Shown one piece after another: positions 26,193 through 34,503 of a stretch of DNA of 64,000 nt. The DNA lies in contig NZ_JNCK01000001.1 of the NCBI RefSeq assembly GCF_000731955.1, positions 2,170,001 through 2,234,000 of the forward strand, read 5' to 3'. The translations under genes and the position numbers were made by a program. A model generated the notes under the pieces. It was given only the letters and a program-made list of their open reading frames with translations, did no database searches and was not told the DNA's origin. The DNA is from Halomonas zincidurans B6. Its GTDB lineage: Bacteria; Pseudomonadota; Gammaproteobacteria; Pseudomonadales; Halomonadaceae. Within the stretch, counting starts at the first letter, position 1. Each line of letters opens with the position of its first letter.

Positions 26193-26981
26193 ATGGATCT
26201 GGGAATCGCCGGCCGCTGGGCCGTGATCGGTGCCGCAAGCCGCGGCTTGGGCCAGGGATGCGCCAGAGCGCTGGCCCGAGAAGGTGTCAATCTGGTGATC
26301 AATTCGCGCAGTGCCGAGGCCCTCGAGGAGACGGCCCGTTCGCTGCGCGAGATCAATGCCGGGATCGCGGTCCGCGCCGTCGCCGGCGACATCGGCGACG
26401 ATGCTATCCGCGCGGCCATTCTCGAGGCCTGCCCGCAGGTCGACATTCTCGTCACCAACAACGGCGGGCCACCGCCCGGCGACTTTCGCGACTGGACGCG
26501 GGACGATTGGCTGCAAGCCGTGGAGGCCAACATGCTCACGCCGATCGAGCTGATCAAGGCGACGGTGGACGCCATGGCTGCGCGCGGCTTCGGCCGGGTG
26601 GTGAACATCACCTCGGGCGCGGTCAAGGCGCCGATCGACGTACTCGGGCTTTCCAACGGCGCGCGCAGCGGACTGACGGGCTTCGTCGCGGGCCTAGCCC
26701 GCCAGCCGCAACTGGCGAGCCTCAACGTCACCATCAACAACCTGCTGCCCGGCGCCTTCGATACCGAGCGCCTGCGCGGCGGACTCGATGCGGCATCGAA
26801 GGCCTCAGGAGAGGACGTGGCGCGGATCCGTGAGCAGCGCCTGGCGGGCATCCCGGCCCGGCGCTTTGGATCGGCCGAGGAGTTCGGCGAGGTCTGCGCC
26901 TTCCTGTGCAGCCAGCAGGCCGGTTATCTGACGGGACAGAACATCCTGCTCGACGGAGGCAGCTATCCGGGCACCTTCTGA
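26193..26981 (+). CDS. Atypical SDR-family oxidoreductase lacking YxxxK (third of three)
   Basis: 262 residues with the Rossmann motif GAASRGLGQGCARAL, NNGGPPPGDF, and the catalytic-Ser region NITSGAVKAPID. Where classical SDRs have YxxxK this protein reads LSNGAR, so the Tyr and Lys are absent. A known SDR branch (annotated as 3-oxoacyl-ACP-reductase-like) has this LSN..R pattern, so it is a conserved variant rather than a mutation. Chemistry may differ from simple dehydrogenation. Good ribosome site (GGGAG) ahead of the ATG. Confidence 0.85.
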   Translation: MDLGIAGRWAVIGAASRGLGQGCARALAREGVNLVINSRSAEALEETARSLREINAGIAVRAVAGDIGDDAIRAAILEACPQVDILVTNNGGPPPGDFRDWTRDDWLQAVEANMLTPIELIKATVDAMAARGFGRVVNITSGAVKAPIDVLGLSNGARSGLTGFVAGLARQPQLASLNVTINNLLPGAFDTERLRGGLDAASKASGEDVARIREQRLAGIPARRFGSAEEFGEVCAFLCSQQAGYLTGQNILLDGGSYPGTF

Positions 26982-27028
26982 GTTCCGCTCGACACGCTCG
27001 TAGCCATCACTTCGCCAAAGGAGCGACC

Positions 27029-27718
27029 ATGATTGCCGATGACGACACGACGCTATTGGTGCAGGTGAGGGAACGGCTGACGTCGTCCCTGATCGGCGAT
27101 ATCCTCGACAACCTCGGCTACCGACAGCAATTCCTGCCGCCGCGGATTCGCGCGCTGGATCCCGACAAGCCCCTGGCCGGCCGGGCGATGCCGGTGCTGG
27201 AGAGCGATTACCTGACGCCCGAGGACGCTTCAAGCGTCAATCCGCTGGGCCTGAAACCGTTCGGCCTGATGCTCGAGGCCCTGGACGACCTGCGCCCCGA
27301 CGAGGTGTACATCGCCTCCGGCAGCTCGCCCCGCTACGCCCTGTGGGGCGGTCTGATGACGTTGCGCGCCCTGCAGCTCGGCGCCGCCGGTGCGGTGCTC
27401 AACGGCTATTCCCGCGATACCCGGGAGATTCTCCCGACGGCGTTTCCGGTCTTCTCCTACGGCAGCTACGGACAGGATCAGGGGCCGCGGGGCAAGGTCA
27501 TCGATTACCGGGTACCGATCGAGATCGAAGGGGTCCGGGTCGACCCGGGCGATCTTCTCTTCGGCGATGTCGACGGGGTCGTCGTCATTCCGCAGGCCAT
27601 CGAGCAGGAGACCATCGCCCGGGCCCTGCAGAAGAGCGACGCCGAGGATCAGGTCAGGGACGCCATTCTTCAGGGCATGAGCACGGTCGAAGCGTTCAGG
27701 ACCTTCGGCGTCATGTAA
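27029..27718 (+). CDS. RraA-like aldolase/decarboxylase-family protein
   Basis: 229 residues of the RraA/HMG-CHA aldolase superfamily, with SSLIGDILDNLGYRQQ, a central YSRDTREI in place of the usual GxxRD motif and GDVDGVVVIPQ. Homologues include 4-hydroxy-4-methyl-2-oxoglutarate/4-carboxy-4-hydroxy-2-oxoadipate aldolases and oxaloacetate decarboxylases. It is only distantly like the second RraA protein of this island (30815-31486), so it probably has another substrate. Start at 27029 is backed by AAAGGAG. Last gene of the plus-strand operon. Confidence 0.83.
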   Translation: MIADDDTTLLVQVRERLTSSLIGDILDNLGYRQQFLPPRIRALDPDKPLAGRAMPVLESDYLTPEDASSVNPLGLKPFGLMLEALDDLRPDEVYIASGSSPRYALWGGLMTLRALQLGAAGAVLNGYSRDTREILPTAFPVFSYGSYGQDQGPRGKVIDYRVPIEIEGVRVDPGDLLFGDVDGVVVIPQAIEQETIARALQKSDAEDQVRDAILQGMSTVEAFRTFGVM

Positions 27719-27721
27719 TCC

Positions 27722-27778
27722 ATCCGCTCCGACTTCCCGGAGCGTGGCACACGACAGCGGGGGCGTTGAGTGCCCCGC
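27722..27778. terminator. Convergent hairpins between the two catabolic operons
   Basis: Between two convergent stop codons: CGCTCC/GGAGCG followed by GCGGGG/CCCCGC stems. No long T-run, so they are weak intrinsic terminators at best, acting on both strands. Confidence 0.4.
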
Positions 27779-27782
27779 CCCG

Positions 27783-28799
27783 TCACAGGTATTGATTCAG
27801 GCGCGGGAAGACGCGCCGCGCGTTGCCCTCGAAAATCGCCTGCTTCTGCCCGGCATCCAGGTCCTGGTTGGCATCGATGTAGCGCTTGGTGTCGTCGAAG
27901 TAATGGCCGGTCTGGGGATCGACACCGCGTACCGCGCCGATCATCTCCGAGGCGAACAGGATGTTCTTGTCGGGGATCACCTCGAGCAGCAGATCGATGC
28001 CCGCCTGATGGTAGACGCAGGTATCGAAGTAAATGTTGTCGAGCACCCGCTGCTCGAGATCGCCGAGCTTCATGTCCTGGGCCATGCCGCGGAAGCGCCC
28101 CCAGTGGTAGGGCACGGCGCCGCCGCCGTGGGGGATGATGAAGCGCAGCTCGGGGAAGTCCTTGAACAGGTCGGACATCATCAGTTGCACGAAGGCGGTG
28201 GTATCGGCGCTCAGGTAGTAGGAGCTGGTGGTATGGAAGGCCTCGTGGCAGGCGCCGCTGACGTGGATCATCGCCGGTATGTCCAGTTCGACCATCTTTT
28301 CATAGATGGGGTACCAGAACCGGTCGTGCAGCGGCTTGTCCTTCCAATAGCCGCCGGACGGGTCGGGGTTGAGGTTACAGCCGACGAAGCCCATCTGGTT
28401 GACGGTGCGCTCGAGTTCGGCGACGCACGCCTCGGGCGTCACCAGCGGGCTCTGGGGCAACTGGCAGACCGGCGCGAAATTCTCGGGGAACAGCCCCACC
28501 ACCCGCTTGATCAGGTCGTTGCAATGCTCCGTCCAGGCGAGGCTGGTGCTCTCGTTGCCCAGGTGGTGGCCCATCCAACTGCCGCGCGGCGAGAAAATCG
28601 TCATGTCGGTGCCGCGCTCGCGCTGCAACCGCAGTTGGTTGTTCTCGATGCTTTCGCGGATCTGGTCGTCGGAGATGGCCAGCTGCCCTTTCACGGAGCG
28701 ATGGTCCGGGTCCGCCGCAAGTGCCTGACGCTGCTGTTCGCGATAGTCGCCCAGGCTCTGGGGCGCGGTGGTGTAGTGGCCGTGACAATCGATGATCAT
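27783..28799 (-). CDS. ligJ: 4-Oxalomesaconate hydratase (LigJ-like amidohydrolase)
   Basis: 338-residue amidohydrolase-superfamily protein resembling LigJ, which hydrates 4-oxalomesaconate to 4-carboxy-4-hydroxy-2-oxoadipate in the protocatechuate-4,5/gallate pathway. It begins MIIDCHGHYTTAP with the HxH metal motif and carries GTDMTIFSPRGSW, GCNLNPDPSGGYW, FIIPHGGGAVPYHWGRF, ILFASEMIGAVRGVDP and FEGNARRVFP, all in LigJ order. The frame is open far upstream but the family start is the ATG at 28799. Last gene of the minus-strand operon, 68 bases after ligI. Confidence 0.88.
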   Translation of the reverse strand: MIIDCHGHYTTAPQSLGDYREQQRQALAADPDHRSVKGQLAISDDQIRESIENNQLRLQRERGTDMTIFSPRGSWMGHHLGNESTSLAWTEHCNDLIKRVVGLFPENFAPVCQLPQSPLVTPEACVAELERTVNQMGFVGCNLNPDPSGGYWKDKPLHDRFWYPIYEKMVELDIPAMIHVSGACHEAFHTTSSYYLSADTTAFVQLMMSDLFKDFPELRFIIPHGGGAVPYHWGRFRGMAQDMKLGDLEQRVLDNIYFDTCVYHQAGIDLLLEVIPDKNILFASEMIGAVRGVDPQTGHYFDDTKRYIDANQDLDAGQKQAIFEGNARRVFPRLNQYL

Positions 28800-28867
28800 G
28801 GGAAATCCCTTGTTGATGGCGGACGGGCGAGCCGCCCCGTTGACCTCGTTGATGTCGCCGGGCGACG

Positions 28868-29746
28868 CTAGCCAGCGTCGCTCCAGTAAAGGCGCATCGG
28901 GTTGTCGACCAACAGGCACTGCTGGAGCTCGGCGGTGACGGCAATCCGCGGAATCACCTCCACCAGCTCGCCGTCGTCGGGCATGTGGCTCTTCATGTTG
29001 GGATGCGGCCAGTCGGTGCCCCACAGCACGCGCCCGGGAAACGCCTCGACGAGCGCGCAGGCGAAGGGCACCACGTCGGTGTAATCCGGCCCCTGACGAG
29101 TCAGCCGCTCGGGACAGCTGACCTTGGTCCAGATATTGTCGTGCTCGCCGAGCAGCGCCATGAACGCCTGGAAATCGGGGTGATCGACGCCCTTGGCGAC
29201 ATCGGGTCGGCCCATGTGATCGATGACCACGATGGTCTCCAGGCGCCGCAGCAGCGGCTTGATCTCCTCGAGATCGTCGGCCTCGAAATACACCACCACG
29301 TGCCAGCCCAGCGGCTTGATCTTGTCGACGATGCGCAGGCAGTCATCCCACGAGGTGTTGTCGACCAGGCGCTTGACGAAGTTGAAGCGCACCGCCCGCA
29401 CCCCGGCGGCGTGCATCGCCTCGAGCTCGTCCGCGCCGATGCACGAATCGACCACCGCCACGCCGCGCGCCCGATCGCCGGAAGCGGTCAGCGCATCGAG
29501 CAACGCCCGGTTGTCGGTACCATGACAGGAGGCCTGGACGATGACGTTGCGCGCAAAGCCGAGATGATCGCGCAGGGCGAATAGCTCGTCCTTGCCGGCG
29601 TCGCAGGGCGTGTATTTGCGGGCGGGCGAAAACGGGAACTCCGACGCGGGGCCGAAGACATGACAGTGGGCGTCCACCGCCCCGGCCGGCGGCTGAAAAG
29701 CCGGCTTTTTGGGATTGGCGTGAAACGCCAGGTAATCGGTATCCAT
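28868..29746 (-). CDS. ligI: 2-Pyrone-4,6-dicarboxylate hydrolase
   Basis: 292 residues. LigI opens the lactone ring of 2-pyrone-4,6-dicarboxylate to give 4-oxalomesaconate. The similarity is strong throughout: VDAHCHVFGP (HxH), FPFSPARKYTP, DHLGFARNVIVQASCHGTDN, VRFNFVKRLVDN (substrate Arg), VVIDHMGRPDVAKG and VLWGTDWPHPNM with the general-base Asp. The GGAG ribosome site lies 5 bases before the ATG, and galD ends 14 bases upstream. Confidence 0.93.
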   Translation of the reverse strand: MDTDYLAFHANPKKPAFQPPAGAVDAHCHVFGPASEFPFSPARKYTPCDAGKDELFALRDHLGFARNVIVQASCHGTDNRALLDALTASGDRARGVAVVDSCIGADELEAMHAAGVRAVRFNFVKRLVDNTSWDDCLRIVDKIKPLGWHVVVYFEADDLEEIKPLLRRLETIVVIDHMGRPDVAKGVDHPDFQAFMALLGEHDNIWTKVSCPERLTRQGPDYTDVVPFACALVEAFPGRVLWGTDWPHPNMKSHMPDDGELVEVIPRIAVTAELQQCLLVDNPMRLYWSDAG

Positions 29747-29760
29747 AACGACTCCAACGA

Positions 29761-30822
29761 TCAGTGCGCAAAGACCACGCCATCAAAGAGTTTGCGCGCC
29801 GTGCGCAACACCGCCGCGGACGCCACCTGGCCGGCGGCGTCCCGCGTCAGCACGATCTCGGTGCGCCCGCTGGGCTGCTCGATGTACAGCGGCTTGGCGT
29901 CATCGCCATTCATGACGGCCAGGTCGTAAGCCACCGAGCCCGGAATGGCACAGGCCATGGCCACCGAGACCGCGCACAGCACGCCGATGGAGGCGTGGCA
30001 ACGGTGCGGAATGAAGGTTCGCGTGCACAACGTGCCGTCCGTCCCGTTGGGCGGACTGACGATGACCATCTTGGGCACGGTCGTTTCATGCACCTCGCCC
30101 AGGTTCATCAGCGGCCCGGCCTTGAGGCGGATCGCTTCCAGGCGCGCTTTCAGCGCCTCGTCGGCATCGAGCGTTGCGCGCTCCTCCCGCCCGCTGATGC
30201 CCAGATCCTCGGCGCGCAACAGCACGCTGGGCATGCCATTGTCGATGCAGGTGACCGGCGTGGCGTCGATTTCGTCCCGGGCATTGCCGGTGGGCAGCAG
30301 GGCTCCGCAGCTGGAGCCGGCGGTGTCCTCGAAGGTGATGAGTATCGGGCTCGCCGTGCCGGGCACACCGTCGATCGCGGTGTCGCCGGTGTAGGCAATC
30401 TTGCCGCCCCGCGTCTGCACCCGGCTGGTCGCGACCTGGCCGGTATTCTTCATGTGGACGCGCACATCGGTCGTTTCGCCCTGCACCGAGACCAGCCCTC
30501 GTTCGATGGCGAACGGAGCGACGGCGGCAAGCATGTTGCCGCAGTTCTGGGCGTCGGAGACGAGGGCCCGGTCGACATGGACCTGTAGAAAAAGGTACTC
30601 GACGTCCGCATCGGGGCGATTGGAAGGCGCCACCACGGCGACCTTCGAAGTGAGCGGATCGGCGCCACCCATGCCGTCGATCTGGCGCGGGTCGGGCGAG
30701 CCCATGATGCGCAACAGGCAGGCATCGCGGGCGTCGCTGTCGGCGGGCAGATCGCTCGCCAGGAAGAAGCCGCCCTTCGAGGTGCCGCCGCGCATCCATA
30801 GGCAGGCAATACCGTCAGACAT
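29761..30822 (-). CDS. galD: 4-Oxalomesaconate tautomerase (GalD/PrpF family)
   Basis: 353 residues of the PrpF/GalD isomerase family, two similar alpha/beta domains of the diaminopimelate-epimerase fold. GalD interconverts keto and enol oxalomesaconate so that the hydratase can act. Shared blocks with Pseudomonas GalD: LWMRGGTSKGGFF, MGSPDPRQIDGMGGADPLTSKV, DAQNCGNMLAAVAPFAIERG (catalytic Cys), VTCIDNGMPSVLLRAEDLG, FIPHRCHASIGV. Overlaps the end of ligK by 8 bases, a tight operon junction. Confidence 0.92.
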   Translation of the reverse strand: MSDGIACLWMRGGTSKGGFFLASDLPADSDARDACLLRIMGSPDPRQIDGMGGADPLTSKVAVVAPSNRPDADVEYLFLQVHVDRALVSDAQNCGNMLAAVAPFAIERGLVSVQGETTDVRVHMKNTGQVATSRVQTRGGKIAYTGDTAIDGVPGTASPILITFEDTAGSSCGALLPTGNARDEIDATPVTCIDNGMPSVLLRAEDLGISGREERATLDADEALKARLEAIRLKAGPLMNLGEVHETTVPKMVIVSPPNGTDGTLCTRTFIPHRCHASIGVLCAVSVAMACAIPGSVAYDLAVMNGDDAKPLYIEQPSGRTEIVLTRDAAGQVASAAVLRTARKLFDGVVFAH

Positions 30823-31486
30823 ACTTGAGCCCCCTCTCCTTCAAGCGTGCGCGCATGGCGTAGATATCCAGTCCCAATTCGCCGGCGGCAAGTCGCTGAC
30901 GCATCTCCTCCTCGCGGGCCAGGCGCTCGCGGGCCTTTTCCAGTACCTCCACCGCTTCTTCACGACGCACGACACAGACGCCGTCGTCGTCGGCGACAAT
31001 GATGTCGCCGGGGTTGACCAGCGCGCCGGCACAGACGACCGGTACATTGACCGAGCCCAGCGTTTCTTTCACCGTGCCCTGGGCGAAGATCGCCTTCGAC
31101 CAAACGGGAAAGCGCATCTCGGTGAGATCGCGGATATCGCGAACCCCGGCATCGATGATCAACCCGACGCCGCCGCGCGCCTGCATCGAGGTCGCCAGCA
31201 GGTCGCCGAAGTAGCCGGCGCTCGATGGCGAGGTCGGCGCCAGCACCAGAATGTCCCCCGGACGTACCTGCTCGATGGCGACGTGAACCATCCAGTTGTC
31301 CGCTGGCGCGGCGGAGATCGTCACCGCCGAAGCCGCCACTTGCGCGCCCGAGTAGAGGGGACGCAGATACTCCGCCAGCAATCCCTTGCGGCCCTGAGCC
31401 TCATGCACTGTGGCGACGCCGCATTCGGTGAGCCCCTTGATAACCTCGGAATCGGCCCTTTCGATATTCTGCACAACTACATTCAT
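30815..31486 (-). CDS. ligK: 4-Carboxy-4-hydroxy-2-oxoadipate aldolase
   Basis: 223 residues of the RraA-fold aldolases, closely like LigK/ProA. It cleaves 4-carboxy-4-hydroxy-2-oxoadipate to pyruvate and oxaloacetate, the final step of the pathway. Diagnostic blocks: GVATVHEAQGRKGLL, DNWMVHVAIEQVRPGDILV, GYFGDLLATSMQARG, LIIDAGVRDIRDL (Arg-Asp pair) and GDIIVADDDGVCVV. Its ATG overlaps the stop of the TRAP permease gene (ATGA), so transport and catabolism are translationally coupled. Confidence 0.93.
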   Translation of the reverse strand: MNVVVQNIERADSEVIKGLTECGVATVHEAQGRKGLLAEYLRPLYSGAQVAASAVTISAAPADNWMVHVAIEQVRPGDILVLAPTSPSSAGYFGDLLATSMQARGGVGLIIDAGVRDIRDLTEMRFPVWSKAIFAQGTVKETLGSVNVPVVCAGALVNPGDIIVADDDGVCVVRREEAVEVLEKARERLAREEEMRQRLAAGELGLDIYAMRARLKERGLKYV

Positions 31487-33456
31487 GACTCTTTCCTCAG
31501 TGAGGTCTTGTCGAGCGCTCCCACCGGCGATACCTGCGACGACTTTGTCGCCGTGTGGGCCAGGTAGATTCTTGCCAGCACCACGACCAGCACGACCAGC
31601 CCGGCGCCACGGATCGCCAGAATCAGCGGGTCGAAGTCCGTGGCCGGAACCGGCCAGGCCACCGCGATCGAAGCGGCGAGCAACAAGAGCCGCTCCACCG
31701 CGGCCAGCGGCCGCGACAGCCAGCCGGCGAAGGCGATGGTGATGCCGATCACCGCGGGGAACGACAGGGCGACGGCGACGCCGATATCCAGCGGCTCACC
31801 GAGCATCAGAAGCCCCGGCATGTTGACGAACAGGAAAGGCACCAGCAGCTTGACGAAGCCCAGCCGCATGGACTCCACGGCGGTGGCATTGGCCGGCGAA
31901 CCGGCGATGCTCGCGGCCGCGTAGGCGGCCAGTGCCACCGGCGGAGTGATCGCCGACACCAGGCCGAAGTAGAAGATGAACATGTGCGCGGCGATCGGCT
32001 GCATGCCCAGTTGGGTCAGCGCCGGGGCGACCAGCACGGCCAGCAGCAGATAGGCCGCCGAGGTCGGCAGCCCCATGCCCAGCACGAACGACGCCACCGC
32101 CGTCAGCAGCAGCACCGCCCAGAGGCTCGCCCCGCCCACCTCGACGATCAGCCCGGAGACCATCAGCCCCATGCCGGTGAGGTTGAGCACCCCGATGACA
32201 GTGCCCGCGGCGGCTACGGCGGCGACGATCGGCAATGTGGCCAGCAGGGTGTCCTTGCACACCTCGACCAGGTCGACCGGGCCGATGCGGGTCAGCTTCT
32301 GCCAGGGGCTGATCAACAGGCCGACGACGATCGACAGCACCGCCGCCTGGGTCGGCGACTTGCCCATCACCATCAGCGCGATGAGGCAGATCAGCGGCAG
32401 TAGCAGGTAGCCGCGCTTGCGCAGCGTCTCGCCCAGAAAGCGCAGGCCGCCCGAGCTGTCGCGCGCCAGGTTCAAGCGCCCAGCCTCCAGGTACACGGCG
32501 GTCATCAGCGCCGCCACGTAGAGCAACGCGGGTATCAGCGCCGCCAACGCGATGGTGGCGTAGGGCACGCCGATGATCTCAGCCATCAGGAAGGCCGCGG
32601 CGCCCATCACCGGCGGCATGATCTGCCCCGCCGAGGAGGCGGCGGCCTCGATGGCGCCGGCCAGCGTCGGGCTGTAGCCGACCCGCTTCATCAGCGGAAT
32701 GGTGAAGGTGCCAGTGGTGACCACGTTGGCCACCGCGCTGCCGTTGAGCGAGCCCAGCAGGGTGCTCGACAGCGCCGCCGACAGCCCCGGGCCGCCCTGC
32801 ACGCGGCCGGTCAGCCCGCGGGCGATGTCGACGAACACCTCGCCGGTGCCGATCTTGGTCAACAGCGCCCCGAACAGTGCGAACAGGAAGATGTACTCGG
32901 CAGCCACGCCCATCGGCACGCCGTAGAAACCCTCGGTCGACAGCAGCAGCGTCGAGGTCAGCCGCGACAGGTCGTAGCCGCCGTGACCGTACTTGCCGGG
33001 GATCAGATAGCCGAAATAAGCATAGCCCAGCGCCGCGGCGATCAGCACCACCAGCGCCCAGCCCACATACAGCCGCACCAGCATCACCACCACCAGCATC
33101 AGGCCAACGAACAGGTAGCGATCCAGCGCGGTGGACATGGCCCCGCGCATGATGATGTCCATGTAGGTCTGCCACAGGTAAGGACCGGGAATCAGCGCGA
33201 TGGCCACCAGCGCGTAGCAGAACAGCTTCAGGGCGATCGGCCGGGCGCGGAGCCCGGCGTACAGCAAGCCGGCCGCCGCCACCGCCGAGAAGAACAGCGA
33301 GCGCAATATCAGGGCGGTGATGCCGCCGTAATAGGCGCCGTAGATGACCAGTGCCGTGACGGCCACGGCCAGCAGGGCGAACAGCAGTGAGATCACCACC
33401 CGCTCTCCCCGCCGGGATGCGCCGTCGTCGAGCAACAGTTTTTCGATGAGTTGCAT
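31483..33456 (-). CDS. TAXI-TRAP transporter, fused DctQM permease
   Basis: 657-residue inner-membrane protein: about four segments of the small (DctQ-like) part joined to the large DctM-like part. Characteristic stretches: LGSLNGSAVANVVTTGTFTI, AAASSAGQIMPPVMGAAAFL, GMGLPTSAAYLLLAVLVAPA and FYFGLVSAITPPVALAAYAA. Works with the binding protein encoded 24 bases upstream; sodium-driven uptake is the family rule. Placed directly ahead of ligK, so the cargo is expected to be a substrate of the encoded pathway. Confidence 0.92.
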   Translation of the reverse strand: MQLIEKLLLDDGASRRGERVVISLLFALLAVAVTALVIYGAYYGGITALILRSLFFSAVAAAGLLYAGLRARPIALKLFCYALVAIALIPGPYLWQTYMDIIMRGAMSTALDRYLFVGLMLVVVMLVRLYVGWALVVLIAAALGYAYFGYLIPGKYGHGGYDLSRLTSTLLLSTEGFYGVPMGVAAEYIFLFALFGALLTKIGTGEVFVDIARGLTGRVQGGPGLSAALSSTLLGSLNGSAVANVVTTGTFTIPLMKRVGYSPTLAGAIEAAASSAGQIMPPVMGAAAFLMAEIIGVPYATIALAALIPALLYVAALMTAVYLEAGRLNLARDSSGGLRFLGETLRKRGYLLLPLICLIALMVMGKSPTQAAVLSIVVGLLISPWQKLTRIGPVDLVEVCKDTLLATLPIVAAVAAAGTVIGVLNLTGMGLMVSGLIVEVGGASLWAVLLLTAVASFVLGMGLPTSAAYLLLAVLVAPALTQLGMQPIAAHMFIFYFGLVSAITPPVALAAYAAASIAGSPANATAVESMRLGFVKLLVPFLFVNMPGLLMLGEPLDIGVAVALSFPAVIGITIAFAGWLSRPLAAVERLLLLAASIAVAWPVPATDFDPLILAIRGAGLVVLVVVLARIYLAHTATKSSQVSPVGALDKTSLRKES

Positions 33457-33480
33457 GACTACGCCTCGATCACAGCGTGA

Positions 33481-34416
33481 TCATTGCTGGGCTTCCTGGA
33501 AATAGCGCTGGGCGCCCGGATGCAGGTCGATCGGCGTATTCTCGGCAGTTTCCCGGGAAATCTTCTTGGCCTGCGGGTGCACCGCCCCCAACTCGTCGAG
33601 ATGGCTGAACAGCGTCTTGGTCACGCCGTAGACGGTGTCCTCGGCGACGTCCTCGGCGGTGAACAGGATCGCCGGGTCGTTGATGGCGGTAATCGGCTCA
33701 TCCTGATCTTCGTAGGTGCCGGCGGGGATGTCATACAGCTGGTAGTAGGGGTATTGGTCGAGCATCGCCTGCACCTGGTCCTTCTCGATCGGCAACAGCC
33801 GCATGTCGCGCTGCGAGCTCAGGTCGATCAGCGCCGCGGTCGGGGCGCCGGCCAACACGGCCGTCGCATCGACCTGCTCGTCCATCAGCGCGCCGACCCC
33901 TTCGGTGTACGACAGGAACTGCGGTTCGATGGAATCGAAGACCCCGTAGGCCTCGAGGATGCGCTTGGCAAGGACCGCCGAGTTGCTGCCTGGAGGCCCC
34001 AGGCTGACTCGCTTGCCCGCCAGGTCGGCGATGCTCTTGACCTCGGTGTCGGCGGTGGTCGCGAGTTGCAGCACCGCGGGATACAGGTAGGCGATGCTCT
34101 GGATCGCCTGCGGCTCACCGTCGAACGGCCCCTCGCCATGGACGGCCTCGTAGAGCGTGGACGAGGACGAGAAACCCAGGGCCATCTGCCCGGCCGCGAC
34201 CCGCCGCACGTTCTCGATCGAGGCGCCGGTGACTTCCGCCCGGGCGGTGGTGTCCTGCATGTGCTTGTTCAGGGTGTCCGCCACCCCGGCGCCGATCACG
34301 TAGAACAGCCCCCCGGTACCGCCGGTACCGATAGAGAGACGCTCGTCGGCGCTGGCGACGCCGCTGGCCAGCATCAGGCCGGTCGTCAGCGTGGCGATGG
34401 ATTTCCAGAATTTCAT
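33481..34416 (-). CDS. TAXI-family TRAP solute-binding protein
   Basis: 311 residues. Signal peptide (MKFWKSIATLTTGLMLASG, cleavage near ASA-DE), then the TAXI signature LSIGTGGTGGLFYVIGAGVADTLNK and the RVSLGPPGSNSAVLAKRIL block. Periplasmic. TAXI proteins bind organic acids such as glutamate or 2-oxoglutarate-like ligands; few ligands are known. Partner of the fused permease downstream. Confidence 0.92.
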   Translation of the reverse strand: MKFWKSIATLTTGLMLASGVASADERLSIGTGGTGGLFYVIGAGVADTLNKHMQDTTARAEVTGASIENVRRVAAGQMALGFSSSSTLYEAVHGEGPFDGEPQAIQSIAYLYPAVLQLATTADTEVKSIADLAGKRVSLGPPGSNSAVLAKRILEAYGVFDSIEPQFLSYTEGVGALMDEQVDATAVLAGAPTAALIDLSSQRDMRLLPIEKDQVQAMLDQYPYYQLYDIPAGTYEDQDEPITAINDPAILFTAEDVAEDTVYGVTKTLFSHLDELGAVHPQAKKISRETAENTPIDLHPGAQRYFQEAQQ

Positions 34417-34503
34417 GATGCACTCCTCTCTCGATTAACGTGCTCGCGATTCGTTGGCTCGCGGTTGTTGTACTCGATCGGTCTGGCCGAGCGGATGTCG
34501 CTC

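Noticed and set aside
29761..30822. Methylaconitate isomerase PrpF of the 2-methylcitrate cycle
   Set aside because: The family is shared, but block-by-block likeness to GalD and the neighbours ligI/ligK favour oxalomesaconate tautomerase; no prpBCD genes are present.
30815..31486. Ribonuclease E regulator RraA
   Set aside because: Same fold, but the closest match in motifs and context is the CHA aldolase LigK; it lies in a lig/gal operon.
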